This document shows, in pieces, positions 1 to 5,220 of a DNA stretch of 5,220 nt (position 1 is its first letter; the number at the start of each line of letters is the position of its first letter). This DNA comes from Actinomycetota bacterium. GTDB lineage: Bacteria; Actinomycetota; Actinomycetes; S36-B12; UBA5976. The stretch lies in the NCBI GenBank assembly GCA_009918865.1, contig RGCY01000089.1, forward strand, positions 1 through 5,220, written 5' to 3'. Below the pieces are notes generated by a model that saw nothing but the letters and a program-made list of their open reading frames with translations, was not told where the DNA came from and made no database searches. Position numbers and translations under genes: made by a program.

Positions 1-2
1 AG

Positions 3-3000
3 TCAACAACTGAAACGCTGCGTGGCGTTGCCGCCAAAGTGGTTACGAACATGGAGCAATCACTCACAGTGCCAACCGCAACCTCCGTGCGCGCTGTGCC
101 TGCCAAACTCATGGTCGATAACCGCGTCGTGATTAACAACCACCTAGCCCGCGGTCGCGGCGGCAAAGTTTCGTTCACCCACATCATCGGATACGCGATT
201 GTCAAAGCACTCAAGGCAATGCCAGACATGTGCGTGGGGTTCACAAACCTGGACGGCAAGCCGACGCTGGTACGGCATTCGCACATCAGCCTCGGGTTAG
301 CAATTGACCTTGCAAAACCTGATGGCAGTCGGCAGTTGCTCGTTCCGGTTATCAAAGACGCACACACCATGGACTTCGCACAGTTCTGGTCAACATATGA
401 AGACCTCGTGCGAAAGGCGCGCGGTGGAAAACTGGCAATTGAAGATTTTGCAGGCGCTACTGCGTCACTGACAAACCCGGGAACCATCGGCACCGTTCAC
501 TCAGTGCCACGCCTGATGGCCGGTCAAGGACTCATCGTCGGCGTAGGCGCCATGGAGTACCCAGCAGAGTGGCAAGGAGCGAGCCCGGAAACGCTTGCCA
601 GGCATGCAGTTTCTCAAGTCGTCACGCTGACGAGCACATATGACCACCGAGTGATTCAGGGCGCCCAAAGTGGCGACTTCCTGCGTCGCGTTCACGAATA
701 CATGCTTGGCGAGCACGGCTTCTACGACGAAATTTTCGAGTCCATGCGCGTGCCGTATGTCCCCATTCGTTGGGCTAGGGACATTGCAACAAGCCACGAT
801 GAAGATTTAGACAAAGCAGTGCGAGTCCAGCAACTCATCCACGCATTCCGCGTGCGCGGTCATTTGATGGCAAACATCGATCCACTACACGAGACCGTGC
901 GCAGTCACCCTGACCTAGAACTTGAAACGCACCGGATGACGTTGTGGGACCTCGATCGCGAATTCCCCACTGGCGGGTTCGGCGGCAAAGCATTCATGAA
1001 ACTTCGAGACATTCTCGGAGTGCTGCGCGATGCCTATGCGCGGCGCATTGGTGTGGAATACATGCACATTGCAGACCCTGAGCAACGAGCTTGGATCCAG
1101 CAGCGCCTTGAGCAGCCGCACGCGAAGATGAGCCGCGAGGAGCAACTTCGCATTCTCGATCGTCTTAACCGCGCAGAAGCATTCGAAAGTTTCTTGCACA
1201 CCAAATACGTCGGGCAGAAGCGGTTCTCCCTTGAAGGTGGCGAATCGATGATTGCACTCGTCGACGCGGTGCTTGAAGGTGCAGCGGATTCCGGTGTGCG
1301 TGAGGTGTGCATCGGCATGCCTCACCGCGGCCGGCTAAATGTGTTAGCGAACATCGCAGGCAAGTCCTACGCTCAAATTTTCGCGGAGTTCGAAGGTGCC
1401 GGAGCAATGGAAAACTCCGTGCATGGCTCGGGCGATGTGAAGTATCACCTTGGCACTGAGGGCACTTTCACATCACGCAGCGGAAACACCTGCGGTGTCT
1501 ACCTTGCGGCCAACCCCTCGCACCTAGAAGCTGTGAATCCAGTTCTTGAAGGCATTGTGCGCGCCAAGCAGGATCAACTGAGTGCTGCGGATTCGCACTC
1601 TGTGCTTCCAGTTCTGCTCCACGGCGATGCTGCATTTGCCGGTCAAGGCGTTGTCGCAGAAACGCTACAGATGTCGCAACTTGAGGGTTACCAGACCGGC
1701 GGCACCGTGCACATCATCGTGAATAACCAGGTTGGCTTCACCACGTCACCGCAGTACTCGCGGTCATCGGAGTACTCATCTGACATTGCTCGCGCAATCC
1801 AGTCGCCGATATTCCACGTCAATGGTGATGACCCCGAATCGGTCGTCCGTGTGGCACGACTGGCCTACGAGTTCCGTCAGGCCTTTAAGAAGGACGTAGT
1901 TATTGACTTGGTGTGCTACCGCCGACGCGGGCACAACGAAGCAGACGACCCATCGCTAACTCAACCGCTGATGTATGCAGTCATTGAGCAAATCCGCTCC
2001 GTCCGCAAGCTCTACACCGAATCACTCGTAGGCCGCGGTGACATCACAGTGGATGAAGCGGAAGCATCACTCAAGGCTTACCAAGAACTCCTCGAAGGCG
2101 CATTCAGCGAAACTCGAGATGCACATGGTCAGGCTGCGGTGGATGCCTTGGCGCGCAATGCAAACTACCCAGCCACAGCGGCGACCGCCATCAGTGACGA
2201 AGTTCTCGATGCCATTGTGGCAACCCAAACGCAACTGCCAGCAGACTTCCATGTGCACCCACGCCTTGCACCGCAATTGCAGCGCCGGGCATCAATGGTT
2301 GAAGACGGCACCATCGACTGGGGCATGGGTGAAGCGTTGGCGTTTGGGTCACTCCTGCACCAAGGCGTGAATGTGCGCCTTGCCGGCCAAGACAGCAAGC
2401 GCGGAACCTTCGCGCAACGCCATGCCGTGATTGTTGACAGGCAGACCGGCACGCAACTTGCACCACTGGCTGCGATGGCTGCCGCAGGAACCCGATTTGA
2501 TGTGTACGACTCACTTCTCAGCGAATTCGCCGCGATGGGTTTTGAATACGGCTATTCAGTTGCCCGACCCGATGCACTTGTCATGTGGGAAGCGCAGTTC
2601 GGGGACTTCGCCAACGGCGCCCAAACGATCATCGATGAATACATCAGCAGTAGCGAGCAAAAGTGGGGTCAAACCTCAGGCGTGGTTCTCCTTTTACCGC
2701 ACGGCTACGAAGGTCAAGGTCCCGACCACTCATCGGCCAGGCTTGAAAGACACCTTGCGCTATTTGCTCAAGACAACATGACCATCGCCATGCCGTCCAC
2801 TCCTGCTTCGTACTTCCATTTGCTTCGTTGGCAAGCACTCGCCGGGCATCACAAGCCCCTCGTCGTGATGACACCGAAGTCCATGCTTCGCGCCAAAATC
2901 GCGAGCAGCACGCGCACCGACTTCACATCCGGAACATTCCGGCCAGTCATTGCTGACACATCGGTTTCCGCAGATGGCGTGCGCAAAGTCTTACTGTGCT

Positions 3001-3329
3001 CCGGCAAAGTCGCCTGGGATGCAGTTGCCGAGCGGGATAAGCGAGGGCAAAAAGACGTGGCAGTGGTGCGAATCGAACGGCTCGCTCCGCTCCCCGTTGC
3101 CGAGATTGCTGCAGCTCTGGCGCTGTATCCAGCCAATGCGGAACTGGTGTGGCTACAAGAAGAGCCTGCGAACCAGGGCGCGTGGCCATTCATGGCTTTG
3201 AACCTGCCCGAGCATCTCAACCGCCCATTGAACAAAGTGAGTCGCGACGCGACTTCAGCCCCAAGCGTTGGCTCGCACAAAGTGCATGAGGTTGAGCAAG
3301 CTGCGTTACTCAACGCCGCACTGAGCTAA
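3..3329 (+). CDS. kgd: 2-oxoglutarate dehydrogenase E1 / 2-oxoglutarate decarboxylase with fused E2 domain (Kgd/OdhA type), 5' partial
   Basis: This is the ThDP-dependent E1 of the cytoplasmic 2-oxoglutarate dehydrogenase complex. It decarboxylates 2-oxoglutarate and passes the succinyl group on towards succinyl-CoA in the TCA cycle. The frame is open from the left edge. The GTG at 39 and ATG at 51 are internal, because in-frame codons before them (LRGVAAKVV) match the family. About 115-130 N-terminal residues are missing from a usual total near 1,230. Domains in order: an E2-like acyltransferase core to about 750, with DHRVIQG at 642-662; a helical linker (RGHLMA) near 855; the E1 core with GMPHRGRLN from 1314; the ThDP/Mg motif GDAAFAGQG (from 1623) paired with NNQVGFTT (from 1722); RRGHNEADDP from 1923; a central transketolase-like domain with GQDSKRGTFAQRH near 2385; PHGYEGQGPDHSSAR from 2697; and the C-terminal QEEPANQGAW (3156-3185). 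No lipoyl domain is visible, so by family knowledge the lipoyl group comes from a separate E2. Mycobacterial and corynebacterial homologues are inhibited by GarA/OdhI and activated by acetyl-CoA; that is not shown here. Identification is very secure. Confidence 0.97.
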   Translation, partial: STTETLRGVAAKVVTNMEQSLTVPTATSVRAVPAKLMVDNRVVINNHLARGRGGKVSFTHIIGYAIVKALKAMPDMCVGFTNLDGKPTLVRHSHISLGLAIDLAKPDGSRQLLVPVIKDAHTMDFAQFWSTYEDLVRKARGGKLAIEDFAGATASLTNPGTIGTVHSVPRLMAGQGLIVGVGAMEYPAEWQGASPETLARHAVSQVVTLTSTYDHRVIQGAQSGDFLRRVHEYMLGEHGFYDEIFESMRVPYVPIRWARDIATSHDEDLDKAVRVQQLIHAFRVRGHLMANIDPLHETVRSHPDLELETHRMTLWDLDREFPTGGFGGKAFMKLRDILGVLRDAYARRIGVEYMHIADPEQRAWIQQRLEQPHAKMSREEQLRILDRLNRAEAFESFLHTKYVGQKRFSLEGGESMIALVDAVLEGAADSGVREVCIGMPHRGRLNVLANIAGKSYAQIFAEFEGAGAMENSVHGSGDVKYHLGTEGTFTSRSGNTCGVYLAANPSHLEAVNPVLEGIVRAKQDQLSAADSHSVLPVLLHGDAAFAGQGVVAETLQMSQLEGYQTGGTVHIIVNNQVGFTTSPQYSRSSEYSSDIARAIQSPIFHVNGDDPESVVRVARLAYEFRQAFKKDVVIDLVCYRRRGHNEADDPSLTQPLMYAVIEQIRSVRKLYTESLVGRGDITVDEAEASLKAYQELLEGAFSETRDAHGQAAVDALARNANYPATAATAISDEVLDAIVATQTQLPADFHVHPRLAPQLQRRASMVEDGTIDWGMGEALAFGSLLHQGVNVRLAGQDSKRGTFAQRHAVIVDRQTGTQLAPLAAMAAAGTRFDVYDSLLSEFAAMGFEYGYSVARPDALVMWEAQFGDFANGAQTIIDEYISSSEQKWGQTSGVVLLLPHGYEGQGPDHSSARLERHLALFAQDNMTIAMPSTPASYFHLLRWQALAGHHKPLVVMTPKSMLRAKIASSTRTDFTSGTFRPVIADTSVSADGVRKVLLCSGKVAWDAVAERDKRGQKDVAVVRIERLAPLPVAEIAAALALYPANAELVWLQEEPANQGAWPFMALNLPEHLNRPLNKVSRDATSAPSVGSHKVHEVEQAALLNAALS

Positions 3330-3370
3330 ATCACCCGATTTCACTCGGTTCATTCACCGACGATTCACCC

Positions 3371-3375
3371 AAGGA
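3371..3375 (+). promoter_or_regulatory. Ribosome binding site of the small downstream gene
   Basis: AAGGA lies seven nucleotides before the ATG at 3383. It is a good Shine-Dalgarno match and supports translation of the 58-codon frame that follows. No clear promoter is visible in the 53 nt after the kgd stop codon, so the small gene is most likely read from the kgd transcript. Confidence 0.7.
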
Positions 3376-3382
3376 AACACAT

Positions 3383-3559
3383 ATGTACTTCACAGACCGC
3401 GGCATTGAAGAACTCGCCACTCGGCGCGGCGAAGAAAACGTCAGCATCGATTGGCTCGCTCAACGCCTGACGGAGTTTGTGGATGACAATCCAGACTTTG
3501 AAACCGCGATTGAACGCTTTGCCACGTGGCTTGCTCGCTTAGGTGATGACGACGAGTGA
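3383..3559 (+). CDS. Small acidic conserved actinobacterial protein (DUF6104-like), function unknown
   Basis: A complete 58-residue frame starts at ATG 3383, preceded by AAGGA at 7 nt spacing, and ends in TGA at 3557-3559. The protein begins MYFTDRGIEEL and ends in the acidic tail GDDDE. It has 16 Asp/Glu, 6 Arg and no Lys. The pattern (a start MYFTDRGIEEL, RRG, WLA.RL..FV..NP.FE, then RFATWLARL) matches my recollection of a short actinobacterial family labelled DUF6104, often found close to kgd. There is no signal peptide, membrane segment or cysteine, so it should be a soluble, mostly helical cytoplasmic protein. It follows kgd by 53 nt on the same strand and is probably co-transcribed, which suggests but does not prove a link to the dehydrogenase. 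No enzymatic motif is visible. It is short enough for gene finders to miss. The family label comes from memory; the reading frame itself is secure. Confidence 0.88.
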   Translation: MYFTDRGIEELATRRGEENVSIDWLAQRLTEFVDDNPDFETAIERFATWLARLGDDDE

Positions 3560-3573
3560 ACCTGCTTGCTCAC

Positions 3574-3595
3574 GCTCACCTAGTCGAGAGTGAGC
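3574..3595. terminator. Possible bidirectional terminator hairpin between convergent genes
   Basis: GCTCAC (3574-3579) can pair with GTGAGC (3590-3595). Two further pairs (CT 3580-3581 with AG 3587-3588) form if A3589 is bulged, leaving a 5-nt loop. A second upstream copy, TGCTCAC at 3567-3573, can pair with GTGAGCA (3590-3596) instead. The element sits where the small plus-strand gene and the minus-strand dehydrogenase converge, and it overlaps the dehydrogenase's last codons. There is no T-tract on either side, so a classical intrinsic terminator is not shown. Confidence 0.35.
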
Positions 3596-4551
3596 ACCGC
3601 TTTACCTAGCAATTCACCGGCAACCATTGCTTGAACTGCAGAGGCAGCCTCACTCATCGGCAGTGCCCTGTCGATGGTGGGGCGAACACCCGTGTCACCC
3701 ATGAACTGCACCAATTGCTGCAGTTCGTCAACTGACCCCATGGTTGAACCGATGATGCGCAATTGCAGAAAGAAAACTCGCGCCAAATCTGCAGATGGAT
3801 TGGCGCCACTGGTGGCACCAGAAATCACAACAGTGCCACCGGGGCGAAGTGCCCGAAGTGAGTGTGCCCATGTTGCTTCCCCGACGGTCTCAATCACGGC
3901 ATCCACGCGTGCGGGTAGCCGTTCACCAGTTTCAAACACCTGTTCGGCGCCTAAGGACTTCGCAAATCCTGCCTTGCGCTCACTTCGAGTGGTGACCCAA
4001 ACGCGCATTCCCGCTGCATGTGCGATGGCAATCGCCGCACTAGCAACGCCGCCAGCTGCGCCTTGAACAAGCACGGTGTCGCCAGGGTGAACATTCGCCT
4101 GGTGCTGCACCATGCGATAAGCGGTTAGCCATGCAACCGGCAGACAGGCCGCGTCTTCCCATGACAACCAAGTGGGTTTGTCAATCAGATTCCGCTTCGG
4201 GACCGCCACATACTCAGCAAAAGTCCCCGGATGCTTCTCTGACAACAGCGAGCGCGCTGGGTCCGTGGTTTCATCACCCGTGGCGTGTGGATCAGCAATC
4301 ACCGCGTGAACAATCACTTCCCGTCCAGTCTCAACTTCAACGCCGGCGGCATCACAACCAAGAATCATCGGCAGCTGTTGCTCGCTAATTCCCACACCGC
4401 GCAGAGTCCAGACATCATGATGATTGACGCTCGCGGCACGAACCTTGACCCATGTCCAACCATCTGGCGCTTCGTGGCGCTCAACTTCGCCACAGCGCAG
4501 TGCAGAAACCGGATTCTCGGAACTGAATTTCTCAGCAGTGACGGCGAACAT
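3580..4551 (-). CDS. Medium-chain dehydrogenase/reductase, zinc-independent quinone oxidoreductase-like
   Basis: A complete 323-residue protein, usual for the MDR (alcohol dehydrogenase/quinone oxidoreductase) superfamily. It probably transfers hydride between NAD(P)H and a carbonyl, enone or quinone in the cytoplasm; the substrate is unknown. The N-terminal GroES-like domain has VRAASVNHHDVWTLRGVG (about 37-54) and ILGCDAAGV (63-71). The Rossmann domain carries the nucleotide-binding turn VQGAAGGVAS (162-171), followed by AGMRVWVTTRS, DAVIETVG and LRPGGTVVISGATSG. The C-terminus ends ELLGKAVLTLD. The classical zinc-ADH signature GHE is replaced by GCD. The loop before GTFAEYVAVP (about 84-108) has none of the four cysteines that bind structural zinc, so a zinc-independent enzyme is inferred. 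The start is fixed: an in-frame TAG at 4561-4563 lies just upstream of the ATG at 4549-4551, and MFAVTAEKF fits the family. The ribosome binding site is weak (GGGG, 12 nt before ATG). It follows the signal peptidase end by 30 nt on the same strand and may share its transcript. Confidence 0.9.
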   Translation of the reverse strand: MFAVTAEKFSSENPVSALRCGEVERHEAPDGWTWVKVRAASVNHHDVWTLRGVGISEQQLPMILGCDAAGVEVETGREVIVHAVIADPHATGDETTDPARSLLSEKHPGTFAEYVAVPKRNLIDKPTWLSWEDAACLPVAWLTAYRMVQHQANVHPGDTVLVQGAAGGVASAAIAIAHAAGMRVWVTTRSERKAGFAKSLGAEQVFETGERLPARVDAVIETVGEATWAHSLRALRPGGTVVISGATSGANPSADLARVFFLQLRIIGSTMGSVDELQQLVQFMGDTGVRPTIDRALPMSEAASAVQAMVAGELLGKAVLTLD

Positions 4552-4581
4552 GTGTTCAAACTACCCCGGCGTAAGGGTCAG

Positions 4582-4776
4582 TCAACGTTCGCCGCGGCGG
4601 TAGCGCAGCCACACTCGCCCACACACATCACTGGCACTGACCCAGCCCCATTGCCGCGAGTCGGTGGAGGCTGTGGAATCGGGGTTATCACCCACAAGCC
4701 AGACGGCACCATCGCTGCGGACTTTCTCCACGCGCTTGATGACCAGCCCTACACCCTGCCGGGCTGGGTCAAGAAC
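4582..4776 (-). CDS. S26-family signal peptidase (SodX/LepB-like), C-terminal fragment
   Basis: The translation (from about VLDPARQGVG) carries two hallmark S26 boxes. The first is the IKRV segment, whose lysine (codon 4735-4737) aligns with the catalytic general base. The second is GDNPDSTASTDSRQWG at 4645-4692, the conserved GDN..S.DSR..G box, followed by the expected V....GRVWLRYR end. The catalytic-serine box (SMxPT) and the membrane anchor would lie upstream but are replaced by unrelated sequence, so about half the protein is missing. Family members remove N-terminal leader or signal peptides. The short length after the lysine and the DP.R.G pattern resemble the small actinobacterial peptidases annotated as nickel superoxide dismutase maturation proteases, but a general type I signal peptidase remains possible. 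Its codons (GTT, CTT, CCA, GGT, GTA) match the left part of the window, so I take it as native to the actinobacterium. It lies 30 nt upstream of the dehydrogenase. Confidence 0.75.
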   Translation of the reverse strand, partial: VLDPARQGVGLVIKRVEKVRSDGAVWLVGDNPDSTASTDSRQWGWVSASDVCGRVWLRYRRGER

Positions 4777-5220
4777 GTACAGATCGAAGGCGATGTGCGT
4801 GCCGTCCGGCGAGACGCTCAGGTAGTTGCGGGAATTGCCGAAGATCTGCACCGGCGCGGCCTCGCGGTCCTTGCGGAAGATCGCGAGCGCGCCCGGCACC
4901 TTGGCCACATAGAACAGCAGGCTCTTGAGCAATTCATCCGGCGCCGGCTGGTTGATCCCGCCGATGCCCTGGGCCAGCAGGCGTTTGAGTTGTTTGTCAC
5001 TGGCCTTGAGCAGGCTGCGCAACGCCGGGCTGTTGGCGATCACGCCGGTGAGCATGCCTTCGACCAACGCCGAGGTGACCTGCCACAGCGGCAACAGCGG
5101 CGCGCCTTGGCACAAAGCTTCGAGGCGTGCGAACACCCGCGCCATGTCTTCCAGGTTGCTGGGGCCATGATCTTCACGCAGCAGCCCGGCCAGCGCCTGC
5201 TGCAAAAGCTGGTGCCACTG
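4582..5220 (-). CDS. Composite open reading frame: S26 peptidase C-terminus joined to foreign fragments, 5' open
   Basis: A continuous minus-strand frame runs from the right window edge to the TGA at 4582-4584. The TTG at 5203-5205 is not a real start, since the frame continues upstream as QWHQL to the edge. It would give 212 codons in the window but does not read as one known protein. Residues below are counted from that TTG. About 1-102 match Pseudomonas ChpA, about 105-142 resemble a beta-propeller fragment, and about 144-207 are the end of an S26 signal peptidase. Only the last part belongs naturally with the adjacent dehydrogenase gene. The most likely explanation is a chimeric contig end, so this frame should not be treated as a genuine fusion protein. 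The three parts are described separately. Confidence 0.75.
   Translation of the reverse strand, partial: QWHQLLQQALAGLLREDHGPSNLEDMARVFARLEALCQGAPLLPLWQVTSALVEGMLTGVIANSPALRSLLKASDKQLKRLLAQGIGGINQPAPDELLKSLLFYVAKVPGALAIFRKDREAAPVQIFGNSRNYLSVSPDGTHIAFDLYVLDPARQGVGLVIKRVEKVRSDGAVWLVGDNPDSTASTDSRQWGWVSASDVCGRVWLRYRRGER
4777..4893 (-). other. Unassigned high-GC insert, beta-propeller (PD40-like) fragment
   Basis: About 39 codons sit between the S26 and ChpA parts and fit neither. On the minus strand they include SVSPDGTHIAFDLY (SPDGTHIAF at 4786-4812). This pattern is typical of PD40/TolB-like beta-propeller repeats found in proteobacterial amidohydrolases and S9 peptidases. By hand count 4781-4890 has 73 G or C in 110 bases (66%), above the sampled lines of the left part. 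The parent protein cannot be named from so short a stretch. Both edges are estimates, good to about 10 bases. Confidence 0.45.
4894..5220 (-). CDS. chpA: ChpA (type IV pilus chemotaxis histidine kinase) N-terminal-region fragment, Pseudomonas-like
   Basis: About 107 codons read LLQQALAGLLRED, then MARVFARLEALC, PLLPLWQVTSALVEGM, NSPALRSLLKASDKQLKRLL, and INQPAPDELLKSLLFYVAK. I recognise this as the N-terminal, FimL-like/Hpt-rich region of ChpA, the large hybrid CheA-type kinase that controls type IV pilus twitching in Pseudomonas. Both ends are missing: the window edge cuts upstream, and homology stops after YVAK near 4900, where the native protein would continue for well over a thousand residues. 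GC is higher than in the left part (76 of 120 bases, 63%, counted over 4921-5040). Actinobacteria are not known to carry chpA, so this piece probably comes from a pseudomonad through a chimeric join or contamination. Confidence 0.8.

Noticed and set aside
39..53. GTG at 39 or ATG at 51 as the true start of kgd
   Set aside because: Codons from position 3 onward are in frame, contain no stop and match conserved Kgd sequence (LRGVAAKVV), so the gene simply enters from the left edge.
501..1407. Several minus-strand open frames of 80-136 codons inside kgd
   Set aside because: They lie wholly within a strongly conserved gene on the other strand, show no recognisable domain and are rich in Arg, Cys and His, as expected for antisense shadows.
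2038..3313. Other plus- and minus-strand open frames over the 3' half of kgd
   Set aside because: They overlap conserved E1 sequence throughout and have no family resemblance.
3330..3370. Inverted repeat TCGGT...ACCGA and repeated TTCAC after the kgd stop codon
   Set aside because: The stem is only 5 bp with no T-tract, and the repeats are too short to separate from chance; kgd and the small gene look co-transcribed.
3674..4388. Plus-strand open frames opposite the dehydrogenase gene
   Set aside because: They are antisense to a clear MDR protein and are Pro/Arg/Ser-rich, without motifs.
4925..5170. Plus-strand 81-codon frame opposite the ChpA fragment
   Set aside because: The minus strand holds recognisable ChpA sequence; this frame is its shadow.
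4894..5220. Genuine horizontal transfer of chpA into an actinobacterium
   Set aside because: Only an internal piece of a very large gene is present, joined to another fragment within a peptidase gene. A technical chimera explains this more simply.

Overview
The window holds most of an actinobacterial central-metabolism locus, with a foreign-looking piece at its right-hand end. Positions 1 to about 4776 look like one Actinomycetota genome of moderate GC. Two sampled 60-base lines counted by hand gave 52% and 58% GC. The strongest evidence is the large gene that fills the first 3.3 kb. It is a Kgd/OdhA-type 2-oxoglutarate dehydrogenase E1 with a fused E2 (acyltransferase) domain, an architecture typical of Actinobacteria. 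The moderate GC argues against Streptomyces or Mycobacterium proper and would fit a lower-GC actinobacterium, perhaps an aquatic one, but the lineage cannot be fixed from this sequence.

Layout: (1) kgd, plus strand, is cut by the left window edge and ends at 3329. (2) 53 nt later, on the same strand and behind a clear ribosome binding site, lies a 58-residue acidic protein (3383-3559) of the DUF6104 type, probably co-transcribed with kgd. (3) Converging on it, 20 nt away, is a minus-strand medium-chain dehydrogenase/quinone oxidoreductase-like gene (3580-4551). The short junction between the two carries a small inverted repeat. (4) Upstream of that gene, in the same orientation and 30 nt away, is the C-terminal end of an S26-type signal peptidase, with stop codon at 4582-4584.

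The minus-strand reading frame from 4582 to the right edge stays open but does not read as one protein. Its C-terminal third (4582 to about 4776) is an S26 peptidase end with the catalytic-lysine box and the GDN...S.DSR..G box. The middle (about 4777-4893, 66% GC over the counted 4781-4890) looks like a beta-propeller (PD40-type) fragment. The rest (about 4894-5220) is a recognisable piece of the Pseudomonas chemotaxis kinase ChpA. The simplest reading is a chimeric contig end made by amplification or assembly, with two junctions, and not a new fusion protein.

Functionally, Kgd feeds 2-oxoglutarate through the TCA cycle, sharing a lipoylated E2 and an E3 that lie elsewhere. The DUF6104 protein has no known role, and the dehydrogenase is a separate minus-strand unit. 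I see no mobile element, CRISPR array, RNA gene or new defence or biosynthetic system here. The most notable features are the composite right end and the small gene after kgd.
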